A stretch of 42,186 nt of DNA from Colimorpha sp002372855 (lineage in GTDB: Bacteria > Bacteroidota > Bacteroidia > Bacteroidales > P3). This document shows, in pieces, positions 1 through 7,463 of this stretch (positions within the stretch are counted from its first letter, which is position 1; each line of letters starts with the position of its first letter). The notes below the pieces were generated by a model, which did no database searches, was not told the origin of the DNA, and was given only the letters and a program-made list of their open reading frames with translations. The translations under genes and the position numbers were made by a program. The stretch spans positions 1 to 42,186 of the forward strand of contig CAMOOR010000015.1 in assembly GCA_946621635.1 (NCBI GenBank). The letters run 5' to 3'.

Positions 1-57
1 ATAAGAAGTATATGAGAAGTATATAGGAACTATATGAGAAGGGCCGAATTATGTACC
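1..57. repeat. Partial copy 1 of the 11-bp-unit hairpin repeat
   Basis: The window opens inside this element, so only the right arm is visible. The units read GTATATGAGAA, GTATATAGGAA and CTATATGAGAA, followed by the terminal block GGGCCGAATT and ATGTACC. The same right arm, with units in slightly different order, is found at 10531-10580 and 18651-18711, where the inverted left arm is also present. It lies downstream of the M16 peptidase gene, which is on the minus strand. The missing left arm should be just outside the window. Confidence 0.85.
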
Positions 58-92
58 AGTTATGAGTTAGGAGTTATGAGTTAAGAGTTAAT
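58..92. repeat. Degenerate 7-bp tandem repeat (GAGTTAT type)
   Basis: About five units of seven bases (variants GTTATGA, GTTAGGA, GTTAAGA) directly follow the hairpin repeat. Their reverse complement (ACTCATA, ACTCCTA, ACTCTTA) lies beside the second hairpin copy at 10376-10424, so the two flanks are in inverted orientation. No reading frame or known site is apparent. Confidence 0.7.
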
Positions 93-97
93 GTAGA

Positions 98-119
98 GAG
101 GCGGGGCGTGCCCCGCCTC
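98..119 (-). terminator. Strong GC hairpin downstream of the M16 gene
   Basis: GAGGCGGGGC and GCCCCGCCTC form a perfect 10-bp stem around a two-base GT centre (in practice nine pairs or fewer around a small loop). It begins 13 bp past the stop codon of the minus-strand gene train, where a terminator would be expected. There is no clean U-run after it, so intrinsic termination is likely but not certain. Confidence 0.55.
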
Positions 120-132
120 CCGGTAGGCATGG

Positions 133-3027
133 TCAGTCGGCCTGGCCGGCGTCGGGGTTCTCGGGGCGGAGGCTGACGGCGGCGTAGTTTTTGAGGTCGA
201 TATACTTCTTGGCGAGGTCGCGGAGCTGCTTGGCGGTGACGCTGCGGACCATTTCCTCGTAGCGGGCCAGGTAGTCGTGGTCCTCGTCGAATGAGTAGGC
301 GCTGGCAATCTGGCCGTTCCAGTAGCCGTTGTTCTGGCGGTTGGTGCCGTAGTTGACAATCATCTGTTCCTTGGCCTTGGCGAGGGTCTTCTCGTCGCAG
401 CCGCGTTTCTGGTACTGGCGGAGGATGTCGAGGCAGTCCTTCTCGATTTTCTGAATCTTGTCGGGGTCGCAGCCGATGGTGAACTGCCAGGAGACCTGAC
501 CGCGCGGCATGCGCTGGTAACTGATGCCGGCCGAGGGGCTGTAGGCGTCGCCGTTCTTCTCGCGGATGATTTCGAGGGTGGTGATTTCGAGGGCGTTGCT
601 GAGCACGCTGAGGGCCACGCGGGTCTGCGGGTCGAGCTTGGTGGCGTCGACGTCCATCTCGCCCTGGACGATGAGCATACCCTGGCGCTCAATGCCTTTG
701 ACGGCCTCGCCGTGCACGACGCCGCGGGCGAAGGCGGGTGTGCGGTCGATGTAGCGTTCGGCGCGCTGGCTGCCGTCGGCGGGCAGGTGGTTGAGGTAGC
801 GGGCAATGAGGTCGATGTCGGCGTCGGAGATGTTGCCGGTGAAGAAGAAGACCTGGCCGGAGGCGTCGTGGAAGCGTTCGCGGAAGATCTGCAGGGCGTG
901 GTCGGGGTCGAGGGAGGCAATCTGGGCCTCGGTGGGAACAATGACCTGGCGGTGGTCGTTGGGGTAGACGGTGCGGAGGTAGGTCTGGGCGAAGGCCACC
1001 TGCGGGTTGTCGGTCACGAGCTTGATTTGGGAGCGCAGCTGCTCGGTGGTGCGGGCGAAGACGTTGGAGTCGGTGCGCGGAGCGGAATAGTAGAGGCATA
1101 CGAGCTGGAGGGCCGTTTCAAGGTCCTTGGGTGCGGCGTAGCCTGCGAAGCCCTGCTCTTCGGAGCCGATGTAGGGCGAGACGGAGAGGGAGCGGCCTTT
1201 GAGTTTCTTGCCCACCTCGTTGGCGGTGAAGCCGGCGATGCCGGAAGCGTCGATGAGGCTGGCGGTGTTGGAGACGAGGTAGTAGTCCTCGTCGCTGTAG
1301 AGCGAGGAGCCGCCGAAGCTCTGGGAGGAGAAGATGATTTCGTCGGCCTGGAAGTCGGTTTTCTTCACCACGAACCGGACGCCGTTGGGGCAGCGGTACT
1401 CGGTGTAGTCGAGGGCGTCGTTGTGGAGTACGCGCTGGGGCTTGGCGGCGGGCACGTCGTCGGTGAAGAGGGGCGCTTCCTTGTAGGTGTCCACCCAGGG
1501 GTCGGTCTGGGCCTGGCGGCAGTCGGCGATGATGTTGCGGAGGTCCTTCTCGGTGGGGACGCGGTAGCCGTCGCGTTCGGGGGCGGTGAGGTAGACGACG
1601 AGGTTGTCGTCGGTGATCCAGCTGGAGACCATGCGGTTGCACTCGTCGAGGGTGACCTCGGGGACGAACTCCTTGGCGTAGCGCCATTCCTGGCGGATGC
1701 CGGGGATGACCTCGCCGCTGAGGAAGTGGCGCGTGTACTCACCGGCGAGGGCGTCGCTCTCGGTCTTGTCGGCCTCCTTGGCCATCTGGGTGTAGAAAGA
1801 GACGAGGGCTTCCTTCTGGCGTTCCAGTTCGGAGAGGAGGAACCCGTGCTGGTCGAGGCGACGCATCTCGGTGAGGAGGAGGCGTGCGGCCTCGTCGATG
1901 CGGCTCTCCTTGGGCGAGGCGGAGAGGGTGAAGTCGCCGGCCTCACGCACATAGCGTGCAATGAAACCGTTGCGTCCGGCGCTGGCGCCCATCATGGGGG
2001 CCGCGGGGTCCTCGCAGAGGTCGCCGAGGCGTTCGTTGACCATCATGCCGACGAGCGAGGCGACGAGGTCGCGGCGGTAGTCGCCAATGGTTCCGACGGG
2101 CTCCTTGGGTCGTTTCCAGATGAAGGCCAGGGCGGAGGAGGTGGCCTCCTTGTCGGTGGCTACGGCCACGAGGGGCTCGCTGTTGCCCTCTATGGTGAAG
2201 ACGGGACGGGGCTTGGGGTTGGCGGCTTTGGCATGCTGGCCGAAGACGTCGCGCACACGCTGTTCCATGGCTTTGGCGCCTTTCAGTCCGTTGTACTCGA
2301 AGTCCTTGAGGTCGCCGACCACGACGATGGCCTGCAGGTCGGGGCGGTACCAATCGTTGAAGAAGTCGACGATGGCCTGGCGTTTGAAGTTCATGATGAC
2401 CTCCTCCTTGCCGATGGGCAGGCGGTCGGCGTAGAGCGAGCCGCGGAAGACGATGGGGAAGGTCTTCTTGCGGAGGCGGTCGCCGTGGCCCACGCCACCG
2501 CGCCATTCTTCGTGGATGACGCCGCGTTCGGATTCAATCTCCTGTTGGTCGAAGAGGATGTTGCCAGCCCAGCCGTCGAGGATTTCGATGCCCATGGCCA
2601 CCATTTCGGGGTCGGTGGAGGGGATGTCGACGTAGTAGACCGTTTCGTCGAAGGAGGTCCAGGCGTTGATGCCGCGGCCGAACTCGATGCCGTGCTCCTG
2701 GAGCTTTTGAATCATGGTGTTGTGGGGGTAGCCCTTGATGCCGTTGAAGGCCATGTGCTCGCAGAAGTGGGCCAGGCCTTGCTGGTCGTCGCGCTCGAGG
2801 ATGGAGCCGGCGTTGCTGACGAGACGGAACTGGATGCGTTCTTCGGGCTTCTTATTGTCACGGATGTAGTAGGTGAATCCGTTGTCGAGGTGGCCGATGA
2901 TTACCTTCTTGTCCACCGGCACGGGGGCCGAGAGGTCGGAGGGGCGAGTGGTTTTGTTGTTGCCCAGTTGGGCGAAAGCGCTGGCGCAAAGCACGATGGC
3001 CAGCAGGAATGATGCTATACGTTTCAT
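133..3027 (-). CDS. M16 family zinc metallopeptidase, two-domain, secreted
   Basis: A 964-residue pitrilysin/insulinase-type peptidase. The N-terminus is a signal peptide (about residues 1-19, cleavage after AFA), which supports this start. The inverted zinc motif HxxEH is intact as HFCEH at residues 87-91. The third ligand is expected about 75 residues later and is matched by E167 in the ESERG segment. The C-terminal half (about 520-960) has the inactive-repeat features of the family, including a GDAYSPS segment. Full length suggests a functional periplasmic protease that degrades peptides inside a clamshell chamber. It is the last gene of the minus-strand train, 211 bp after the GntR gene, with a hairpin-forming repeat in the gap, so expression may be partly uncoupled from the upstream genes. 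The substrate cannot be read from the sequence. Confidence 0.95.
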   Translation of the reverse strand: MKRIASFLLAIVLCASAFAQLGNNKTTRPSDLSAPVPVDKKVIIGHLDNGFTYYIRDNKKPEERIQFRLVSNAGSILERDDQQGLAHFCEHMAFNGIKGYPHNTMIQKLQEHGIEFGRGINAWTSFDETVYYVDIPSTDPEMVAMGIEILDGWAGNILFDQQEIESERGVIHEEWRGGVGHGDRLRKKTFPIVFRGSLYADRLPIGKEEVIMNFKRQAIVDFFNDWYRPDLQAIVVVGDLKDFEYNGLKGAKAMEQRVRDVFGQHAKAANPKPRPVFTIEGNSEPLVAVATDKEATSSALAFIWKRPKEPVGTIGDYRRDLVASLVGMMVNERLGDLCEDPAAPMMGASAGRNGFIARYVREAGDFTLSASPKESRIDEAARLLLTEMRRLDQHGFLLSELERQKEALVSFYTQMAKEADKTESDALAGEYTRHFLSGEVIPGIRQEWRYAKEFVPEVTLDECNRMVSSWITDDNLVVYLTAPERDGYRVPTEKDLRNIIADCRQAQTDPWVDTYKEAPLFTDDVPAAKPQRVLHNDALDYTEYRCPNGVRFVVKKTDFQADEIIFSSQSFGGSSLYSDEDYYLVSNTASLIDASGIAGFTANEVGKKLKGRSLSVSPYIGSEEQGFAGYAAPKDLETALQLVCLYYSAPRTDSNVFARTTEQLRSQIKLVTDNPQVAFAQTYLRTVYPNDHRQVIVPTEAQIASLDPDHALQIFRERFHDASGQVFFFTGNISDADIDLIARYLNHLPADGSQRAERYIDRTPAFARGVVHGEAVKGIERQGMLIVQGEMDVDATKLDPQTRVALSVLSNALEITTLEIIREKNGDAYSPSAGISYQRMPRGQVSWQFTIGCDPDKIQKIEKDCLDILRQYQKRGCDEKTLAKAKEQMIVNYGTNRQNNGYWNGQIASAYSFDEDHDYLARYEEMVRSVTAKQLRDLAKKYIDLKNYAAVSLRPENPDAGQAD

Positions 3028-3135
3028 TGTTTTTTCGATAGGCCTCCCCCCTACCCCCCGTTGCCGGGAGGCAACGAGGGGCGCGAGGTTTTGCCACGGC
3101 CCGGGTGGCGTTTAATAAGGTTTAAATAATTTTTT

Positions 3136-3243
3136 GGGAGTGACAGGGAGTGACGTGGAGTGAGAGGGAGTGAAAGGACGATGGTGTCGTCTTGAACATT
3201 TGTCCTTTCACTTCTTTTCACTCCCTTTCACTACTTTTCACTC
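3136..3243. repeat. Inverted array of 10-bp units (GGGAGTGA type)
   Basis: The left arm has four tandem 10-bp units (GGGAGTGACA, GGGAGTGACG, TGGAGTGAGA, GGGAGTGAAA) ending in GGAC. After a loop of about 22 bases, GTCC is followed by inverted units (TTTCACTTCT, TTTCACTCCC, TTTCACTACT, TTTCACTCC). The inner stem AGTGAAAGGAC/GTCCTTTCACT is perfect. The element fills the gap between the GntR and M16 genes. Its outermost right unit supplies the TGA stop codon of the GntR gene (3238-3240). It has the same layout as the 11-bp and 9-bp inverted arrays elsewhere in the window, with a different unit. Confidence 0.85.
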
Positions 3244-3591
3244 CATTGTATTTTCGTTTTTCAACTCGTCGAGGCTGATGCCGAGGAGTTGCATTTTCTG
3301 GCGGATGAGGGGGAGTTCCTCCTCGAGGAACTGGCGTCGCTGCTCGTCGAGGATGCGCTTCTTGGCGTCGGGGCTGACGAAGTAGCCCACGCCGCGGCGG
3401 TTGTAGATGATTGCTTCGCCCTGCAGGTGCTCGAAGGTGCGCATCACCGTGTTGGGGTTGACGCCCATGTGCTCGGCGACGTCGCGCACGGAGGGCATGC
3501 GGTCGTCCTCGGGGGGCTGCCCGTCGAGGATCTGCTCCATGAGACGGTCGGCAATCTGCAGGTATATGGGTTTTTGTTTCTTGAAGTCCAT
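3238..3591 (-). CDS. GntR family regulator, YtrA subfamily
   Basis: A 117-residue protein with a GntR winged helix-turn-helix (about residues 5-75; the MPSVRDVAEHMGVNPNTVMR segment is the recognition region) and only a short helical tail. This is the YtrA type, which has no large effector domain. YtrA regulators usually repress the ABC-transporter operon that contains them, and respond to cell-envelope stress in known cases. Here the gene sits 13 bp after a lipoprotein gene and downstream of an ABC ATPase and two permeases. A 22-bp palindrome with GTGTA/TACAC ends at the operon promoter (10237-10258) is a plausible binding site. The stop codon lies in a repeat unit, so the last residues may be repeat-derived. 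Confidence 0.93.
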   Translation of the reverse strand: MDFKKQKPIYLQIADRLMEQILDGQPPEDDRMPSVRDVAEHMGVNPNTVMRTFEHLQGEAIIYNRRGVGYFVSPDAKKRILDEQRRQFLEEELPLIRQKMQLLGISLDELKNENTME

Positions 3592-3604
3592 AGATGAGGG
3601 GTTT

Positions 3605-4339
3605 TTAGAGTTTACCTTTGCAGCGGTTGAATTCGACGATGCGCATCTGGCGGCCCTGCGGGTCGGGGACGATGCGGAAGCCCATGCTGTCGAGCCAGAG
3701 GCTGTCGGTGGGCCAGTCCTCGTTCATCCAGCGCACCTCGGTGGGCAGGTCGGCGGGGACTCCAGGTCCCAAGGAGACGGGCATACGGTAGGCGTCGCGG
3801 AGCTGGTGGACGGCAGAGATGGCGCAGAGGAAACTGCGGTCGGGGTCCGGCTCGCCGTCCTTCATCTCCACATGGAAGAGCACCGAGGAATCGACGTCGA
3901 CGCCGCTCATGTGCCGGGCGTAACGGGCGGAGTCGTAGAGTTCGAGGAGCTGCAGGGGCTTGTAGATGGTATCGGCACGGAGGATGCCACGGTCCATCAT
4001 GGCGTGGAGCAGGGGCGTGTAGTCGTCGGGCTGCGAGGGGTTGCGGTCGGCGATGTAGGCAGAATAGCTGGGGAGAAAGTCCTGTTTCGCTTCGTCTACG
4101 ACAAACATGGTGGTGTCGTTGCTGATGTCCATGCCCAGGAACCTCGCCAGCCCAGGCACTGTGGAGGTATACAGCAGGGTGTCGGCTAGCTCGTCGAACT
4201 CATAGTGATCAAACATGTTGTGCGAAACGAGATGCAAGGTATAGCGGTCGGTCTCGATGGTTTCATCGACGTCGCGGTTGATGTAGCAACCGCAGAGGGT
4301 CGTGCATGCCACAAGGACAAGAGAAAGAATCTTTTTCAT
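3605..4339 (-). CDS. Putative lipoprotein of unknown function
   Basis: 244 residues. The N-terminus MKKILSLVLVACTTLCGC is a lipoprotein signal, with the likely lipidated Cys at position 18 (box LCGC, slightly unusual at -2). The rest is soluble, rich in acidic and aromatic residues, with no membrane segment or motif that I recognise. It is encoded between the second ABC permease and the GntR regulator, so it may be an accessory of the transporter on the periplasmic side. That role is inferred from position only. Confidence 0.8.
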   Translation of the reverse strand: MKKILSLVLVACTTLCGCYINRDVDETIETDRYTLHLVSHNMFDHYEFDELADTLLYTSTVPGLARFLGMDISNDTTMFVVDEAKQDFLPSYSAYIADRNPSQPDDYTPLLHAMMDRGILRADTIYKPLQLLELYDSARYARHMSGVDVDSSVLFHVEMKDGEPDPDRSFLCAISAVHQLRDAYRMPVSLGPGVPADLPTEVRWMNEDWPTDSLWLDSMGFRIVPDPQGRQMRIVEFNRCKGKL

Positions 4340-4344
4340 TTGTC

Positions 4345-4416
4345 TTAACTACTTTAACTACTTAACTTCTTTAACTTCTCTATCTTCTCTATCTTCTCTA
4401 TCTTCTTTATCTTCTC
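4345..4416. repeat. Tandem 9-bp repeat (TATCTTCTC type)
   Basis: Eight consecutive 9-bp units: two TTAACTACT, then TAACTTCTT, TAACTTCTC, TATCTTCTC twice, TATCTTCTT and TATCTTCTC. They fill the spacer between the permease stop and the lipoprotein start. Seen from the genes, the strand is purine-rich (GAGAAGATA), so it could act as a loose ribosome-binding region. Unlike the other 9-bp arrays in the window, no inverted arm is present. Confidence 0.85.
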
Positions 4417-4422
4417 AAAACA

Positions 4423-5241
4423 TCAGTACGGCATCTTCTTCAGGCGACGCCAGGCCATCCAGGTGAAGAGCACAGCGACAATGATGTTGACAGCGGCAAT
4501 GATGCCAAAGAACCAGTTGAAGATTTGCTCGGGAGTCCAGCGGCGGAAGGTGTCGTAGAGCCACTCCATAAAGTCGGGGTTCTGGGCCAGGGCCATAATG
4601 ACGGGGATGGCGATGATGGTGAGTACGAACTCGATGAGGTAGAGCACGAGGAAGGTGTAGAGCACCTTGTGTTTCTTGAAGAGGGTGGCGGCATAGAGGA
4701 AGAGGGCCGGCGAGGCGAAGTAGGAGGAGTAGGCGGCGGCGGTGAGGAGCCAGCTGTGGAAGCCGGGGATGGTGTCGTCGTCCATGGGGATGCCGGTGAA
4801 AATGGGGAAACCTGCGTCGCCCTGCCACAGCCACTGATGGTAGGGGCCTGCCGGCATCAGGCGCAGGATGATGTCGAGCACCATGCTGCCCAAGTAGACC
4901 AGCACGGGAGCCACCACGAAGGTGTAGAGCAGGATGCTGAGAAACTTCTCCAGCTTGGAGGCGGGGAGCATGGCATAGTAGATGCCCTCGCCCCGGAGGT
5001 TCATGGTGCGGTAGAGCCGCGAAGGCAGCATGACGGCCGCCATCGAGCTGACACCCATGATTATGGCCACGCGGTAGTTGGGGTCGATAACGAAATCGCG
5101 GCTGATGACCAGCGACAGCAGCCAGACGGCGAAAGGCAGCGTGGCCAGCACAATCATCGTTGTGCCAAACATGGGCCAAAGGTTGCGAAAGTCTTTGTTG
5201 ACAACCTTGCAAAAACGGTTCCAGTCGAATGTATTGTTCAT
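4423..5241 (-). CDS. ABC-2-type membrane permease subunit
   Basis: 272 residues with about six hydrophobic segments. It begins MNNTFDWNRFC and carries the motif GIYYAMLPASKLEK near residues 85-100. Both features recur in the next protein encoded upstream (5306-6010), so the two permeases are diverged paralogues and probably form a heterodimer with the ATPase encoded at 6080-6973. Such Bacteroidetes permeases are usually annotated only as ABC permease or membrane protein, and their substrate is unknown. The C-terminus ends in a basic RRLKK tail on the predicted cytoplasmic side. Confidence 0.8.
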   Translation of the reverse strand: MNNTFDWNRFCKVVNKDFRNLWPMFGTTMIVLATLPFAVWLLSLVISRDFVIDPNYRVAIIMGVSSMAAVMLPSRLYRTMNLRGEGIYYAMLPASKLEKFLSILLYTFVVAPVLVYLGSMVLDIILRLMPAGPYHQWLWQGDAGFPIFTGIPMDDDTIPGFHSWLLTAAAYSSYFASPALFLYAATLFKKHKVLYTFLVLYLIEFVLTIIAIPVIMALAQNPDFMEWLYDTFRRWTPEQIFNWFFGIIAAVNIIVAVLFTWMAWRRLKKMPY

Positions 5242-5245
5242 TGTC

Positions 5246-5308
5246 GGTTTAAGGGTTAAGGTTTACGGTTTAAGGTTTACGGGTTAAAATTTACGGGTTA
5301 TGGGTTTA
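5246..5308. repeat. Degenerate 7-bp tandem repeat (GGTTTAA type)
   Basis: Nine units of seven bases: GGTTTAA, GGGTTAA, GGTTTAC, GGTTTAA, GGTTTAC, GGGTTAA, AATTTAC, GGGTTAT and GGGTTTA. They fill the whole spacer between the two permease genes, and the last unit contains the stop codon of the upstream permease (5306-5308, TAA on the minus strand). Confidence 0.85.
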
Positions 5309-6010
5309 ATAGGTCATGTGGTCCATGCGCCAGCGGCTGAGCCAGGCCAGGAAGAGGGTTACGGCAACCTCGACGGCGATCACAATCCAGTAGGCCTGCG
5401 GCATGCCGTCGAAAAAGAGCGGGGGAGCATACAACATCCCGATCATCCATAAGAACATCAGCACCATCATCGCGAGACGGAGGTTGTTTTTGGTCAAGGT
5501 GTTGGCCCAAATCATTCCGAACACCGGACCCAGGAAGGCGAACACCGACCCCACAACCATCGGCAGGTCGATGAATTGGAATGTCTGCGACTGCCAGAAA
5601 TACTTCGTGTAGCCCGGCAGGTGCACCGCCGTGAGCAGTACGTCGACCGTCAGACCGATGGCCGTCAGCACCACCGCCATCAGCACCATCACCGTGGCAA
5701 TCGAAGCGTGCTTCTCGGCCTTGGTGGCAGGCAGCATGGCGAAGTAGATGCCGCGTTTCTTGTTGCCCATGTTGGGGTAGACATTGCTGGGAACCATCAG
5801 GGCCCACCATGTCACCATACCAATCATCAGCACCAGCCTGTAGAAGGTGCCATGGGTATAGTCGTTGCCGAGCAGTTGCTGGCTCAGCACCATCAGCGGA
5901 GAAAAGGTCAGCGCCAGGCTCAGGCCCGAAGAGATGTACTCCTTGGGGCAACTGCGCACATCGTGCCACACCAGCCGGCAGAAACGCTTTATGTCAAACG
6001 AATTGTTCAT
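5306..6010 (-). CDS. ABC-2-type membrane permease subunit (paralogue)
   Basis: 234 residues with about six membrane segments. The start MNNSFDIKRFCRLV and the motif GIYFAMLPATKAEK match the neighbouring permease at 4423-5241, although the rest has diverged. This is consistent with an old tandem duplication and a two-permease exporter. The gene follows the ATPase gene at 70 bp, and the gap contains a REP-like palindrome. Substrate unknown; involvement in envelope homeostasis is suggested by the YtrA-type regulator in the same gene train. Confidence 0.8.
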   Translation of the reverse strand: MNNSFDIKRFCRLVWHDVRSCPKEYISSGLSLALTFSPLMVLSQQLLGNDYTHGTFYRLVLMIGMVTWWALMVPSNVYPNMGNKKRGIYFAMLPATKAEKHASIATVMVLMAVVLTAIGLTVDVLLTAVHLPGYTKYFWQSQTFQFIDLPMVVGSVFAFLGPVFGMIWANTLTKNNLRLAMMVLMFLWMIGMLYAPPLFFDGMPQAYWIVIAVEVAVTLFLAWLSRWRMDHMTY

Positions 6011-6020
6011 AATATCTCGG

Positions 6021-6154
6021 CCTCACCCCTAGCCCCTCTCCCAAGGAGAGGGGGATAAAGGTTACCTCGCCTATGGTTTCTATTGGTTAGACTTATTGGT
6101 TTCATTGTCGGCGGCAGTGCCCTTCTCCTTCGGAGAGGGGTTGGGGGTGAGGCC
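6021..6154. repeat. REPIN-like pair 1 of the CCTCACCCC/GGAGAGGGG palindrome
   Basis: At 6021-6053 the block CCTCACCCC is followed by a hairpin CCCCTCTCC / GGAGAGGGG with a three-base loop. At 6119-6154 the same element lies in the opposite orientation, ending GGGGGTGAGGCC. The two copies are about 65 bp apart and inverted, the arrangement called a REPIN in other bacteria. The second copy lies inside the 3' end of the ATPase gene and is translated. A second pair is at 7311-7461. Confidence 0.85.
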
Positions 6155-6973
6155 TATTTCTTTGATGATATTCTTGTTGCGCAGCACGGCGTTGAAGAGG
6201 GCCTCGATGTTGAGCTGGCTCTCCTCGCCGGTCTGGTTGGGGACGACGTTGAGGAAACCGCCGGGCTGCATCTCGCTGTAGAGGGCGTCGGGACGCTGCT
6301 CGCCGCCGTACTCGAAGAAGAGCTTTTGCTGGATGCGCTGCACCGAGGCGTCGAGCAGGACGGCGTTGCTGTTGAGGATGACGATGGGGTCGATGAGGTT
6401 CTCCACGTCCTTCACCTGGTGGGTGGAGATGATGATGGTGTTGCGCTCCTCGAGGCGACGGCTGAGGATGGAACGGAACTGGGCCTTGCTGGGAATGTCG
6501 AGGCCGTTGGTGGGCTCGTCGAAGAGCACGTAGTCGGTGCCCAGCGAAAGGCTGGCGGCGATGAGGCTCTTCTTCTGCTGGCCGAAACTCATCTCCTTGA
6601 ACTTGCGGTCGGGTTCCACCTCCAGCTCCTGCATCAGGTGTAGGAAGGTGCCCTGGGCGAAGTTGGGATAGAAGGGCATCAGCTCGTCGACATAGCGCTG
6701 CGGGGTGGAGTTGTCGGGCAGCGACACCTCGTCGGGCAGGAAGACGATGCGCTGCAGCATCTCCGGCTGGCGGTCGTGGGCGGTGAGGCCGTCGAGGGTG
6801 ACGGTGCCGTGCACCGGACGCAGCAGGCCGCAGATAAGCTTGAGGAGGGTGGTCTTGCCCACTCCGTTCTCGCCCAACAGGCCATAGATGCATCCCTGCG
6901 GGAACGTGAGATTGATATTGTTGAATACTGGCGACTTCTTATAGCTGAAGTCAAGGTTGCGAATCTCGATCAT
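6080..6973 (-). CDS. ABC transporter ATPase subunit
   Basis: 297 residues. Walker A is GENGVGKT (34-41), the signature is SFGQQ (129-133, a common variant in this subfamily in place of LSGGQ), Walker B is YVLFDEP (148-154) and the H-loop His is H185. It resembles YtrB/CcmA-type exporter ATPases and should power the two permeases encoded just downstream. The C-terminal 25 or so residues (GLTPNPSPKEKG and on) are encoded by a REP-like repeat, so this tail is almost certainly not part of the ancestral fold; the native stop was probably upstream. The gene lies 11 bp after the YbjQ-like gene. Confidence 0.93.
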   Translation of the reverse strand: MIEIRNLDFSYKKSPVFNNINLTFPQGCIYGLLGENGVGKTTLLKLICGLLRPVHGTVTLDGLTAHDRQPEMLQRIVFLPDEVSLPDNSTPQRYVDELMPFYPNFAQGTFLHLMQELEVEPDRKFKEMSFGQQKKSLIAASLSLGTDYVLFDEPTNGLDIPSKAQFRSILSRRLEERNTIIISTHQVKDVENLIDPIVILNSNAVLLDASVQRIQQKLFFEYGGEQRPDALYSEMQPGGFLNVVPNQTGEESQLNIEALFNAVLRNKNIIKEIGLTPNPSPKEKGTAADNETNKSNQ

Positions 6974-6984
6974 GACTGTTTATT

Positions 6985-7299
6985 TTATTTTTTATATCTA
7001 ACTGCCGTACCGTAAACAAGCACCTCGGCGGCCTGGGCCATAATGGCGCTGGTGGTGTAGCGGATGCCGATGATGGCGTCGGCCTCCATCTTCACTGCCT
7101 GGTCCACCATGCGCTGCGTGGCCTGCGCGCGGGCTTTCTCCATCATGCCGGTGTAGCTTTTCAGCTCGCCGCCGATGATACCTTTCAGCCCCTGGCCGAG
7201 GTCGGCAAACATGTTCTTGCTCTGGATGGTGCTGCCTTCGACAACACCCAGCACTTCGTAATTCATACCCGGAAGGGTCTCAATGGTGACAAGTTTCAT
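6985..7299 (-). CDS. YbjQ/UPF0145 family protein
   Basis: About 104 residues starting MKLVTIETLPGMNYEVLG. It matches the YbjQ (DUF74, once called heavy-metal-binding) family: a VVEGSTI segment, a long helix with TGMMEKARAQA, and the ending MEADAIIGIRYTTS. These proteins form small pentamer-like assemblies of unknown function. The reading frame is open to 7356, but the extra N-terminus (SPLLGRGARGEA) is only translation of a REP-like repeat, so the start is placed at the ATG at 7299; an ATG two codons further upstream (7305) is equally possible. Confidence 0.85.
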   Translation of the reverse strand: MKLVTIETLPGMNYEVLGVVEGSTIQSKNMFADLGQGLKGIIGGELKSYTGMMEKARAQATQRMVDQAVKMEADAIIGIRYTTSAIMAQAAEVLVYGTAVRYKK

Positions 7300-7310
7300 A
7301 ATCATTCTGG

Positions 7311-7461
7311 CCTCACCCCTGGCCCCTCTCCCGAGGAGAGGGGATTCGAAGTCCACGGCCCGTGGTTTTTTAATGGTTATTAAATTTTGTTTTTATTCAT
7401 TTCATTCATTTTCGCGTCAGCCTCTCCCCTCTCCCACCGGAGAGGGGCAGGGGGTGAGGCC
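7311..7461. repeat. REPIN-like pair 2 of the CCTCACCCC/GGAGAGGGG palindrome
   Basis: The copy at 7311-7343 (CCTCACCCC then CCCCTCTCC, CGA, GGAGAGGGG) and an inverted copy at about 7421-7461 (hairpin 7426-7447, ending GGGGGTGAGGCC) are separated by about 77 bp. The space between holds an AT-rich stretch and a small CCACGG/CCGTGG palindrome. The pair fills the gap between the barrel gene stop and the YbjQ-like gene start, and one copy abuts the start region of the latter. Confidence 0.85.
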
Positions 7462-7463
7462 TT

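Noticed and set aside
712..3012. A 766-codon open frame on the plus strand opposite the M16 gene, and similar long antisense frames at 7761-9917, 12944-14404, 18985-20394 and 20473-22815.
   Set aside because: They are complements of clear genes in GC-rich DNA, with Gly/Val/Ala/His-biased, domain-free products.
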